Assembly: GCF_004010155.1 (NCBI RefSeq)
Contig: NZ_RRYH01000015.1
Location: 1 to 64,000 of the forward strand
Reading direction: 5' to 3'
DNA: 64,000 bases
Origin: Solirhodobacter olei
GTDB lineage: Bacteria; Pseudomonadota; Alphaproteobacteria; Rhodobacterales; Rhodobacteraceae
The translations under genes were made by a program, and so were the position numbers. A model generated the notes under the pieces. The model did not search any database. It was not told where the DNA came from and was given only the letters and a program-made list of their open reading frames with translations. Shown piece by piece: positions 42,515 to 49,839 of the stretch; the first letter of the stretch is position 1; every line of letters starts with the position of its first letter.

Positions 42515-42742
42515 CGCCGCCCTAACCTGACCGATTGGGGTGCAGACCCCTCTGCGCGACACCCCACGTACCACGGCCGAAGTCCCAAACGGCCCCTAAC
42601 AGCCATCGGACTAAGTGATCGAATGCTGCGCCGCGGCGAGGTGTCCAGCGATTCATGTGGCATGCAGCGATCCCCTGACCGGGCATGCGCAGGATGCCCA
42701 TTCGCCTTCAATGCGCCTCAGCGAGCTGGCAAGGGAAGCTCA

Positions 42743-42890
42743 TCACGCTGCCCAACCAAGCTCTTTCAGGCTATTCCATGAATGCCATATCTTGGTCATG
42801 TGGGCGATCTTGTCTCCGGCAAACTGCATCACATAGACGTAGTCCGCCGTCGCCGTCTTGCCCGTCGGAGGCACGGGGCCATTGCACTCT
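42743..42890 (-). pseudogene. Remnant of a SnoaL-like/NTF2-type ester cyclase (C-terminal end)
   Basis: On the minus strand a readable tail 'TADYVYVMQFAGDKIAHMTK' followed by 'IWHSWNSLKELGWAA' and a TGA stop (42743-42745) matches the typical C-terminus of SnoaL-like proteins. Upstream the frame meets a stop and runs into the neighbouring gene's 3' end, so only about 45 codons survive. The rest of 42515-42742 holds no gene. Confidence 0.6.
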
Positions 42891-42895
42891 TGACC

Positions 42896-43423
42896 TCAAT
42901 GAAGCCGCTGTAAACACCCGTCCAGAGCGCTGAGCGATGCCTGAGAGCCTGAAAGACTGTAGGATGTCACATCCTTCCCGCTCTCGTCGCGCAGGAAGAG
43001 GGTGTTGCCATAGGTGACATCGGACAGGAACTCGCCGCTCCCTGCCTTGTTCGGCAAGGTGAACAGGACCGAGTTCTTGTAGAGGTCGGCGTCATTTAGG
43101 TTCCAGGGTTGACGACCGTCGATCTGGACCTGCAGGTTGGCGGTACCGCCATTGTCTCCAAAATTCCAGCTCGGCGAATAGAATTGGAGTTTTGTCGTGG
43201 CGTCCTTGTACTTCCAGACCGAAAAACTGTCCCCATTGTCGTAGTAGACCTCAGCGACGCAGGCCGAGGTGCCATCGTCCCAGGTTACGATTTGAACGTC
43301 CCAGTTCTTGTACTGGTACAGCGTGGTGCCATGGCTGGCGGCCGCCGCCACCGGCGAGGACAGGCACATCAATACCGCCACCAATGAAACCTGCGCGGAG
43401 CGTAGACGGCCCTGCAAGGACAT
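42896..43423 (-). CDS. Secreted hypothetical protein, 175 aa
   Basis: Signal peptide with hydrophobic core 'AQVSLVAVLMCLSSPVAAAA' then a mature domain rich in Tyr, Trp, Asp and Asn ('TTLYQYKNWDVQIVTWDD', 'SFSVWKYKDATTKLQFYSPS'), predicted beta. Two cysteines in the mature part could pair. Family not recognised; superficially like periplasmic invasion-associated-locus-B-type proteins but not clearly one. The ATG at 43423 is five bases after the hemerythrin stop, so the two are an operon. Confidence 0.7.
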   Translation of the reverse strand: MSLQGRLRSAQVSLVAVLMCLSSPVAAAASHGTTLYQYKNWDVQIVTWDDGTSACVAEVYYDNGDSFSVWKYKDATTKLQFYSPSWNFGDNGGTANLQVQIDGRQPWNLNDADLYKNSVLFTLPNKAGSGEFLSDVTYGNTLFLRDESGKDVTSYSLSGSQASLSALDGCLQRLH

Positions 43424-43428
43424 ATCGG

Positions 43429-43821
43429 TCAAATCGGGTGCTCCTTTCTTAATTGCACGTCAACTTGGCCCATATGCCTGGAAAGCCAACGGTCGATGCG
43501 GCCGAGAAGCGCTCTGGCAAGCTCGGGATCGAAGCCTTGCCGATAGAAGCGCGCGCATTCCGCCTCGATCATTTTTCGGAATGCCTTGTGTTCCAGACAG
43601 TTTTGGTTCGCCGCGGCGCAGCGGTGAGCCTGCATGCAACTCTCTTCGATCTGAAAATGTACCATCCCGTAGATGGTAAGGAAGCCAAGAAAGGCTTCGT
43701 AAGGCCGGGACGACTCGCCATTCTTGAGCGTATCGCGAAAGCAATCGACTGCTTCCAGCAGCGCTTTGTGCTGGGCGTCAATGTGCGCAAACCCGGTTCT
43801 CAGTTCCTGACGCAATTCCAT
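43429..43821 (-). CDS. Bacteriohemerythrin-like protein, 130 aa
   Basis: Four-helix-bundle di-iron O2-binding domain as a stand-alone protein. Ligand pattern: 'HIDAQHKALLE' (H13, H18), 'HFQIEESCM' (H55, E59), 'CLEHKAF' (H78) and 'SRHMGQVDVQL' (H116, D121). Slightly unusual spacing around the fourth and fifth ligands because of a Cys-rich insert ('RCAAANQNC'). A strong GGAGGTGA lies six bases before the ATG. Possible role in oxygen or NO sensing or delivery. Confidence 0.85.
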   Translation of the reverse strand: MELRQELRTGFAHIDAQHKALLEAVDCFRDTLKNGESSRPYEAFLGFLTIYGMVHFQIEESCMQAHRCAAANQNCLEHKAFRKMIEAECARFYRQGFDPELARALLGRIDRWLSRHMGQVDVQLRKEHPI

Positions 43822-44071
43822 AGCGCTTCACCTCCCTTGACCGACCATAAGGGCATTGCTTGCGAACGCGTGGCCAAAACCGAAGGCGGAAACCGCCGAA
43901 GGCCCAACCTAAATGATAGGCCGAGTGAAGTACGGTTTTGTCACGCGCGAAGCTCGCAATCTACAAATACCCCGTCGCCCAAGCACGGCAGGTTCCCATG
44001 GAAGAACGCTTACTCGACTCAGTACCGCCGACTTCCAGTGCACCGGTCTCGATCGGAAAAGCGTCGTCACC

Positions 44072-44467
44072 TCAGTCCTTTGTCTTCACAGTCTTCAGAT
44101 AGGCTATGATGTCGTCGACCTGCGCGAGCGAAAGCTTGTTCGCGACCTTGCCCCAGCGCGGCATGATCGTGTCGAGCGGACCACCTTCTTCATCGATGCC
44201 GTCCATGATCGCGCGCTCCATCAGCTTGTCGTCGTGATGGTACTGATTTTCGAGTCCGGGCGACTGAAGGTCTGCGGATTTGGTGTCGCCGAGGGACACA
44301 CCGCCTGAGGCATCGCGCTTATGACACACGGCACAATGGGCCAAGAACAGCCTTTTACCCGTAGCAGCGTTCCCCACTGCAAGTGCTGACGACGCGGAGA
44401 GTGCCACGGCGCCAGCCGCAATGAGCGGTATCGTAAGGTCGCTGATGAATTTGGTTGCAGAACGCAT
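44072..44467 (-). CDS. Periplasmic c-type cytochrome, 131 aa
   Basis: Signal peptide ('IPLIAAGAVALSASSALA') then one heme motif 'CAVCH' (C45, C48, H49) and a distal Met ligand probably in 'DTIMPRWGKVANKL'; ends with 'SLAQVDDIIAYLKTVK'. Class I monoheme cytochrome of normal size. AGGAGG is nine bases before the ATG. An FNR-type box lies about 76-90 bases upstream. It may hand electrons to a terminal reductase or oxidase not in this window; the nearby b-type cytochrome is a possible partner. Confidence 0.9.
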   Translation of the reverse strand: MRSATKFISDLTIPLIAAGAVALSASSALAVGNAATGKRLFLAHCAVCHKRDASGGVSLGDTKSADLQSPGLENQYHHDDKLMERAIMDGIDEEGGPLDTIMPRWGKVANKLSLAQVDDIIAYLKTVKTKD

Positions 44468-44542
44468 TGAACAGGCCTCCTGGTTTGCCGACGCAGTTAT
44501 TGAGGTTCCCCTTTAGCCTCTATGCAGAGGCCTCCCCCGACT

Positions 44543-44556
44543 TTGATGCAGATCAT
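44543..44556 (-). promoter_or_regulatory. FNR/CRP-family box TTGATGCAGATCAT
   Basis: Matches the TTGAT-N4-ATCAA consensus at nine of ten fixed bases. Centre is about 83 bases upstream of the cytochrome c start codon, a workable distance for an activator site if the leader is about 40 bases. Suggests oxygen- or nitrogen-oxide-responsive expression. Confidence 0.55.
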
Positions 44557-44730
44557 GTCAATTATCCGGCCTTCCTCGACGAATGCAGATTCCGGAGATT
44601 CCGACCACACATTTTCGTGATATGCGTCGCCACTTGTTGCGCTGTTCTACGGCGGCACTGAGTTACAAACCGATGTGGCAGACGGGCCTGCGAGCCGTCT
44701 CTCCGCAAGTACCCCCGAACCCGTCCCCAA

Positions 44731-44880
44731 CTACTGCTCCGGCACCAGAAACTCGCGCTTGCCGACGTGGTTGGAGGCAGAAACCAAGCCTTCGTCCTCC
44801 ATCTGCTCCACCAGCCGCACGGCTTTGTAGTAGCCGATGCCGAGCTTGCGCTGGATGTAGGAGGTGGAGCATTTCCGGTG
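44731..44880 (-). pseudogene. Remnant of ftsK: C-terminal gamma (winged-helix) domain end
   Basis: Minus strand reads '[20 protein letters not shown]', then '[20 protein letters not shown]', 'FLVPEQ' and a TAG stop at 44731-44733. This is the characteristic end of FtsK/SpoIIIE DNA translocases (the KOPS-reading domain). Nothing upstream continues it, so about 48 codons of a roughly 800-residue or larger protein remain. A displaced copy suggests past recombination near the dif/terminus-linked gene or capture on a mobile element. Confidence 0.75.
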
Positions 44881-44882
44881 CA

Positions 44883-45014
44883 GGCGCGTTCCGCACCGGC
44901 AAAAGCTTGATCGAGATTCTGCCTCTGGCGATTCAGAGCGCAGTGAACGGCGCCCACACGATGCAGGCCGCGGCCGAGGGGGAGCGACTGCCGTTCGGGC
45001 GCATCGCTTCGTAG
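44883..45014 (+). pseudogene. Short coding remnant of unknown origin
   Basis: Plus strand reads '[20 protein letters not shown]', '[20 protein letters not shown]' and a stop at 45014, with codon use like a real protein end. It directly abuts the ftsK remnant in opposite orientation. I do not recognise the family. Confidence 0.3.
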
Positions 45015-45016
45015 GC

Positions 45017-45514
45017 TCAGCTCTCTTCGCCGGGTTTCATCCGTAACAGGAGCCCATCGTGGCGAACGAACTGGTGGTACAACGCCCCTGAGGCGTGCAT
45101 TCCGACGAGCAGGAGCAACGTCACCGCCAAGACGTTGTGGACGATCGAGACCGCGCGGAGATCGAAGAAATAGGCGAGTATTCCGGTGAGCGGGATCAGC
45201 ACCATGGTTAGGTAGGTGGCCCATTGGACGACGTGGGCAACCGCTTCCATCCGCGGATCGAAGTCCTTGGGCGGTGGCGGGGCCGCGTGGCTGCGCTTCA
45301 GTTGCAGTCGCCAAAGGACGAGCACGAGAACTGCCGTGCCGACCGTAAGGTGTATGATGACACCGGGAGTGAATAGATAGCTGTGGGTTGTGATGAGGTA
45401 ATGCCAGCCCGGCAGCACGATCCAGTAGAAGGCAAATTGCGACGCGATCAGCAGTGCCATCGCCCAATGCAGGAAGATTTGGACGGAATCGTAGGTTTGT
45501 GCTTGTTCTTGCAC
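45017..45514 (-). CDS. Cytochrome b561-family membrane protein, 165 aa
   Basis: Four-helix diheme b-type cytochrome: '[18 protein letters not shown]' with the first His ligand, '[17 protein letters not shown]', '[20 protein letters not shown]' and '[20 protein letters not shown]' with late His ligands. A GTG start at 45514 is favoured because GGAG lies seven bases before it; the frame continues to a TTG at 45577 without support. It would move electrons from ubiquinol to a periplasmic acceptor, possibly the neighbouring cytochrome c. Confidence 0.85.
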   Translation of the reverse strand: MQEQAQTYDSVQIFLHWAMALLIASQFAFYWIVLPGWHYLITTHSYLFTPGVIIHLTVGTAVLVLVLWRLQLKRSHAAPPPPKDFDPRMEAVAHVVQWATYLTMVLIPLTGILAYFFDLRAVSIVHNVLAVTLLLLVGMHASGALYHQFVRHDGLLLRMKPGEES

Positions 45515-45679
45515 GGCAAGGCTCCAGCTCAGGTCTTGCCGGGTTATTCCGCGACTTTGCTGATAGAGACCTGACAATGCTGCGCTGCAGAGTGCGGCAG
45601 AACGTCTTGCCTATATGCCCCTCCGTAACCGGCCGATCTGGGCCGCAGTTGTAGCGATGATCCGTGATAGGCTCGGGGC

Positions 45680-45787
45680 ATGGAGATTGATCAAGACCGG
45701 ATTGACGAAGCCGTCTGTGAACAGGCATCGGAGTTTGCCCCTTCCTGGAGTGCGCCCCTTGGGCGCACTCCAATCCGAAATTGGTAA
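45680..45787 (+). pseudogene. Truncated DUF6429-like start, 35 codons
   Basis: Begins 'MEIDQDRIDEAV', which closely resembles the N-terminus of the small DUF6429 proteins often found beside transposases, then departs from the family and stops at 45787. An 11-bp perfect stem lies inside its second half, suggesting the break point. Confidence 0.4.
45747..45771. terminator. Hairpin with 11-bp perfect stem, 3-nt loop
   Basis: GGAGTGCGCCC (45747-45757) pairs with GGGCGCACTCC (45761-45771). No T-run follows on either strand. Could terminate or mark an old insertion end. Confidence 0.4.
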
Positions 45788-45967
45788 GTGAACTGGACTC
45801 AGCCGATCATCGCTCAGCTGTCTCCTGGAAATCGGTCATCCGGCTACGGGATGCTCTACCCCTCACACGAGCGATCGGAATGGGGGCGCGTCCCGACGTT
45901 CGATCTTGGCGCGGCGAAGTGGTGGAACCAGCCCAGCCTTCCAGCTCGAGCCTCGGCGTGTTGCTGA

Positions 45968-46037
45968 TGGCGCGAATGGCCGCTCCTGCCGGATCCGGTA
46001 GCTGCCACGCCGCGGCGCCGGAGGTCCGCTCTCCGCC
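45968..46037 (+). repeat. Dispersed repeat, copy C (degenerate)
   Basis: Gap-free match to copy A with strong ends (GCGCGAATGGC and GCTCTCCGCC shared) and a diverged middle. Same orientation as copies A and B. Confidence 0.4.
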
Positions 46038-46176
46038 CGGAGGCGCACTGTCGTGACCTGGCACGGCGGAGAGATGGATAGGGGATGATTGATCGGCTTG
46101 CACAACCGAGAAGAGCACATACCCCAAATTCAGCATGTGTTATGCTCGGGCCAACCAAAGCCCGGGAGGCTGTTGC

Positions 46177-46788
46177 ATGATCGACCGATCCGATCATTGG
46201 GAACGCATCTACCGCGAGAAGCCCGCGGCATCGCTGAGCTGGCACGAGGCGATACCGCGCGTCTCGCTCGATCTGATCGAGGCAACTTCGATCCCGAAGG
46301 ACGCCTGGATCGTCGACATCGGCGGTGGCGCATCGCGTCTGGCCGATGGTCTCGTTGCCGCAGGCTACAGCAACCTCACCGTCCTCGATCTCTCCGCCAC
46401 AGCCCTTGCCCAGTCCAGGTCCCGCATCGGACGCGAAGCGCCGGTCGAATGGGTTGTCGCCGACGTGCTCCAATGGGAGCCGACGCACCGCTACGCACTC
46501 TGGCACGACCGTGCCGTGTTTCACTTCCTAACCGCTCCGGAAGACCGCGCCTCCTATCGCGACGTGATGCTCAATGCGATCCGCCCGGGCGGGTACGCAA
46601 TCGTCGGCACCTTTGCTCCGGACGGCCCCGAGCGGTGCAGCGGACTTCCTGTGGTCCGATATGACGCCAAGGCCTTGATGGATGTCTTCGGAATGGACTT
46701 CGCGCTGCGCCGCTCGATCCGGCACGAGCATGTCACACCGGCCGGGACGGTCCAGAATTTCCACTTCGGGACCCTGCAGCGGCTCTGA
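46177..46788 (+). CDS. Class I SAM-dependent methyltransferase, 203 aa
   Basis: Rossmann methyltransferase with motif I 'WIVDIGGGASRLADGLV', acidic motif II end 'LTVLDLSATAL', 'VEWVVADVLQWEPTHRY' and 'LWHDRAVFHFLTAPEDRAS'. The last is typical of a group related to thiopurine/tellurite-type methyltransferases. GGGAGG precedes the ATG at 46177. It stands alone; substrate unknown. Confidence 0.85.
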   Translation: MIDRSDHWERIYREKPAASLSWHEAIPRVSLDLIEATSIPKDAWIVDIGGGASRLADGLVAAGYSNLTVLDLSATALAQSRSRIGREAPVEWVVADVLQWEPTHRYALWHDRAVFHFLTAPEDRASYRDVMLNAIRPGGYAIVGTFAPDGPERCSGLPVVRYDAKALMDVFGMDFALRRSIRHEHVTPAGTVQNFHFGTLQRL

Positions 46789-47153
46789 TCCGGCGTCACG
46801 GAATGGAAGGTGCGGGCTGGGCGATGAAGGCCAGCGCCACCGGCCAGGACGCGGTCGGCTATATGGCTGGCTATGTCGTAGTGATGTAACCCGAAACGGC
46901 TTGGATTGGTCTTCAGGACGCAGCCGGGAACTCCGGCTGCGTCCCTTCAATTCGGTTTCTCCATTATTTCCAGGAACGATCCGAAATATTAAAAGTCCGA
47001 ATTGTCGAACCGGAATTCCGTTTCACGGCATTTCTGTGCCACGCACCGGACCTCAGCCTTTTCGGCGGGTGCGGCAAACGCCTACTTCCAATGTTTGTGA
47101 CGCTTGACACTCTGGCAGGCAGCCGCTTCAGCGGATTTTACCGAAGCGCCAGA
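46789..47153. other. Intergenic stretch with a terminator-like hairpin
   Basis: About 365 bases without a supported gene. A 28-codon frame (46803-46889) is too short to call. The main feature is the hairpin at 46916-46944. Confidence 0.45.
46916..46944 (+). terminator. Hairpin with 12-bp stem
   Basis: GGACGCAGCCGG (46916-46927) pairs with CCGGCTGCGTCC (46933-46944), loop GAACT. Followed by CTTCAATTC, a poor T-run. It lies about 130 bases after the methyltransferase stop and could end that transcript. Confidence 0.5.
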
Positions 47154-47372
47154 TCAGTCGCAGCAGTTGCGCCCCCTTTGGACCGGAGGGCACGGGACCG
47201 TTCCATATGAGCAAAAGACACAACAATCACCGGGCAACGGCCTCAGAACCTTGCCGCACGACCTGCATTCATAGAACCACTGGCAGCTATCAGTCGACAT
47301 GGTCTCGTCTTCTGAGTGGCCACAGTTCGGGCATGTAATGCTGCTGATGAGCTTGATGTTGTCGTCAGACAT
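47154..47372 (-). CDS. Small cysteine-rich 'GDCCVFCSYG' family protein, 72 aa
   Basis: Two zinc-ribbon-like knuckles, 'CPNCGH' and 'CRSCGK', then the diagnostic 'GDCCVFCSYGTVPCPPVQ' and a terminal CC pair: 10 cysteines in 72 residues. Members I recall are conserved but uncharacterised and often sit in mobile or metal-resistance regions. GAGGG lies seven bases before the ATG. It follows the 226-aa methyltransferase on the same strand (53-base gap), so they may be co-transcribed. Confidence 0.8.
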   Translation of the reverse strand: MSDDNIKLISSITCPNCGHSEDETMSTDSCQWFYECRSCGKVLRPLPGDCCVFCSYGTVPCPPVQRGRNCCD

Positions 47373-47425
47373 GCTGACACCCTCGCAAGATCAGAGAGAT
47401 GGTAGTCACGTTGGGGCCACGCACT

Positions 47426-48106
47426 TTAGGGACCGTTTGGCGCAGCTGACGTACGCGGAGCCGCTACGACGACAGAGGATGCAATACCGTAGCTGACAAC
47501 GGTACTCGAATGCGTCACGACCCAGATGTCCGACGCGAGCGTCTCGGGCAACTCTATGGGTCGGCACCCGCCAGTCAGCACAGGAGACAACCGGTTGAGG
47601 GCGGTCCATGCGTGACTTATGGCCGAGGCTGGAAACGTTCGCCCAGGGGTTATGCTGGTAACGCAAAGCATCCCATCTGGCATCAACGCGTCCCGCGCCT
47701 CTTCAAGGAATGCATCGGTCTCATCGGGCCGAAGGAGATCGAGCACGTAACTCGTAACGATGCGGTCGAACCGTTGGCCGTCAAAGACAGCTTGAGGATC
47801 ACCGTCATTCTGGAAAATGCGAACGCGTGGACCAAATCGGGAGGTCCTCTGCCGCGCCAATGCAACCATCTTTGGGCTGATGTCACAAGCGACATAGGAG
47901 GCTTCGGCAGGCAGGACTGCTTCAAGCAGGCGGGCAGCCAGGCGCCCGGTCCCGCAACCGAATTCAAAAACCGAGGTGGCTGTGTCGAAATGGCCTTCCC
48001 GGATCAATACATCCAGCGCCGGCTCCTCGTAGAAGGCCTGGGTGTCCTGAAGCGCTCCGATACGATCATAGATGCGGCGCGCGGCCGTGCGCGTGAGATA
48101 CCTCAT
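47426..48106 (-). CDS. SAM-dependent methyltransferase, 226 aa
   Basis: Class I fold: motif I 'SVFEFGCGTGRLAARLL', 'SYVACDISPKMVALARQR', 'FDRIVTSYVLDLLRPDET' and 'MPDGMLCVTSITPGR'. An N-terminal helix 'AARRIYDRIGALQDTQAFYE' is typical of small-molecule or lipid methyltransferases of the Methyltransf_25 type. Upstream of the Cys-rich gene on the same strand. Substrate unknown. Confidence 0.85.
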   Translation of the reverse strand: MRYLTRTAARRIYDRIGALQDTQAFYEEPALDVLIREGHFDTATSVFEFGCGTGRLAARLLEAVLPAEASYVACDISPKMVALARQRTSRFGPRVRIFQNDGDPQAVFDGQRFDRIVTSYVLDLLRPDETDAFLEEARDALMPDGMLCVTSITPGRTFPASAISHAWTALNRLSPVLTGGCRPIELPETLASDIWVVTHSSTVVSYGIASSVVVAAPRTSAAPNGP

Positions 48107-48553
48107 CCTGAAAGTATCGCATGCCAGGCGGGCTTACACCAACAGCGTTCGCCCGACACTGGGGCGTATCCGACGCTGTATTGTTCCCGGGATCGGATGG
48201 CCCGCGTGACCCGCGCATTTTCTGGTCCACTCTCCGGGGTCCGACAATGCCCCTCCCGCTCCGTAAACGAGCAGCAATGTCTGCTTCTGTGGGGCGCGAC
48301 TGAAAATTCGCAGCCAGGACGAATGACGGCTAACCGCCCTTCTTGCTCTTCGCCTTTCTGACCAAGTCGACAAGAATCTGAGGTCGCGAGAATTTATCCG
48401 AATGTCGGGCCGGTCATTCTGACCGAGCCCGACAGTTTGCGGACATGGCTTCACCAACTGGATCGGGCCTGAAGTCGGCGACGGCCGCTATCAATCGGCG
48501 CACTGCGCTTCGCTTCATGACCTCGGAAGTTCGGCCAAGGTGGTCCCGGAAGA
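48107..48553. other. Gene-free stretch, decayed
   Basis: About 447 bases. No gene supported. A short segment (48320-48342) matches the last 23 bases of the dispersed repeat with a few differences, and a frame ending at 48472 looks like the tail of a longer protein but is too short to assign. Confidence 0.4.
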
Positions 48554-48823
48554 TTAGACCGTGTCGCGGCAAGCTGCAAATTGGGCCATCAACACTTCGT
48601 TGATCTGTGCCAAGTGGCTCACAATAAGCATCTCGCCCCCCTTGAGGCCGTCCTTCGATTGAACCGAATCGATGAAAGGCGGAAAAGGCGCGGGAGGCAT
48701 CGTGAATTCAATGTCGAGGTGGCGCTGCCCCTCAGGAGTGTCGATAACTACGGTCGCCTCTCCGAACTCGTCGTCGATGAATACTGTGTTGGTGACTTCC
48801 AGGTTTTGCACGGGTTTGTGCAT
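48554..48823 (-). CDS. Hypothetical protein, 89 aa
   Basis: Small acidic protein with a beta-rich N-terminal half ('TNTVFIDDEFGEATVVIDTP') and a helical end ('LAQINEVLMAQFAACRDTV'). No signal or membrane segment. The ATG at 48823 has GGAG six bases before it; two upstream starts in frame are less well placed. Family not recognised; it sits in the decayed zone. Confidence 0.5.
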   Translation of the reverse strand: MHKPVQNLEVTNTVFIDDEFGEATVVIDTPEGQRHLDIEFTMPPAPFPPFIDSVQSKDGLKGGEMLIVSHLAQINEVLMAQFAACRDTV

Positions 48824-48881
48824 ATTTTTCTCCATATCGTGATGGCCCACCCTGGGGCCGAGGTTTCAAGATCGGAGCTTT

Positions 48882-49187
48882 GGCGAGTGGCGGGGCCGAC
48901 AAGTCGACCTACTGACCCCCGACAACATCGCGGCCAGGCTGATGGCGCTCGGCAAAGAGTGCGATGCCGTCGCCGTGACCGCGGCGGACCATCCAGTCAT
49001 CAATCATACGATCAGGGATCTGCGCGAACAGGGAAAGCCGGTCGTTTCCTACATCACGGACCAGTCGGCCCCGGAACGAGCCGCATATGTTGGCACCGAC
49101 AACTGGAAGCTCGGGCGCACGGCCGGCTACTTGATGGCGCAAATGACCAATGGGCCCGGCCGCGTTGCCGTCTTCATCGGCAATCAC
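48882..49187 (+). pseudogene. Remnant of a LacI-family regulator (effector-domain part)
   Basis: Reads as the middle of a LacI-type effector domain: 'LTPDNIAARLMALGKECDAV', 'DHPVINHTIRDLREQGKPVV', 'SYITDQSAPERAAYVGTDNW' and 'GRVAVFIGNH'. The N-terminal HTH and the second half are missing. It runs in frame into a LysR-type tail at about 49188. An in-frame ATG at 48942 would give a 189-residue chimera. Confidence 0.7.
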
Positions 49188-49511
49188 TGGAGCGCCGATG
49201 CGATCGGCTGGCAGCCGCTTGGCTGGGAGCAATGGTTCCACGCCCAAGGCGCCCGGTGGGAGCGCGGACCGTCGAGCTTCTCGACCAACAAGGTGGCGCT
49301 CCTGATAGAGGCGGCGCTCGCCGGCGAAGGCGTCATGCTGGGCTGGCAGCACATGGTCCGGCGGTTCCTCGACGAGGGGCGCCTCGTGGTTGCGCATCCG
49401 GCGCCGGTGACCGCGGGACGCGGCAATTTCCTGCGCTGCCAGACCGCCTCGCTGCAGCGCCCGGCGGTCGCGCGCTTCGTGGATCACCTGCTCGCCTCGC
49501 TCAAGGCCTGA
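49188..49511 (+). pseudogene. Remnant of a LysR-family regulator (C-terminal effector domain)
   Basis: Typical GcvA-like LysR tail: 'GWQPLGWEQWFHAQGARWER', 'STNKVALLIEAALAGEGVML', 'GWQHMVRRFLDEGRLV' and a terminal 'VARFVDHLLASLKA'. It lacks the DNA-binding domain and is joined in frame to the LacI remnant. It lies upstream of the betaine-type ABC operon, where a LysR regulator would often sit, and a LysR-type palindrome survives 67 bases downstream. Confidence 0.75.
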
Positions 49512-49577
49512 CCGACGGGCCGCACAATCCGGCTCCGCCAGAATTTCATTTGAATTCAACGCTTTGCTTTTCGATGA

Positions 49578-49598
49578 CGCATTAGGCTTACTAATGCG
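49578..49598. promoter_or_regulatory. Inverted repeat CGCATTAG-N5-CTAATGCG, LysR-type operator
   Basis: Eight-bp perfect arms (49578-49585, 49591-49598) around GCTTA. ATTAG/CTAAT is the core recognised by GcvA-type LysR proteins. The adjacent LysR gene is only a C-terminal remnant, so the site is either orphaned or used by a regulator elsewhere. Confidence 0.55.
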
Positions 49599-49762
49599 AA
49601 CCCCGCCAAAATTCTCGTTTGCAGCACGCCGCCCGTCTGACCGATACCTGCGTGAAGGAAGGGGACGACAGCGACGCCGGGCACGATCGCCGGTTGACGT
49701 GTTGGCCCCATCAGATGGGCACGGTGGCCACACCACCCCAATCACCAGATCGCCGGTCAATC

Positions 49763-49790
49763 GGCGAATGGCGCTGCGGTGCCATTCGCC
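49763..49790 (+). promoter_or_regulatory. 10-bp leader hairpin before proX
   Basis: GGCGAATGGC (49763-49772) pairs with GCCATTCGCC (49781-49790), loop of eight. It ends 49 bases before the proX ATG. No T-run follows; it may stabilise the mRNA or be a protein or RNA control element. Confidence 0.45.
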
Positions 49791-49839
49791 TGCTTGCGCA
49801 CACGGTGGCATCGCACCCAACGCAATCGGAGGACGTTCC

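Larger units (their letters stand above)
45578..46176. other. Gene-poor stretch with remnants and a repeat copy
   Basis: About 600 bases. Holds a short DUF6429-like remnant (45680-45787), an 11-bp stem hairpin (45747-45771) and a degenerate copy of the dispersed repeat (45968-46037). The methyltransferase promoter and its GGGAGG site are at the right end. Confidence 0.55.
49512..49839. other. Leader and promoter region of the betaine-type ABC operon
   Basis: About 328 bases. Contains the palindrome TTGAATTCAA (49550-49559), the LysR-type inverted repeat at 49578-49598 and a perfect 10-bp hairpin 50 bases before proX. No gene. Confidence 0.6.

Noticed and set aside
46803-46889. 28-codon plus-strand frame ending in a hydrophobic tail
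   Set aside because: Too short and without family resemblance; may be a remnant but cannot be supported.
48390-48472. Possible tail of an SOS-associated peptidase (reads VGPVILTEPD)
   Set aside because: Similarity is limited to about ten residues; not enough to call a remnant.
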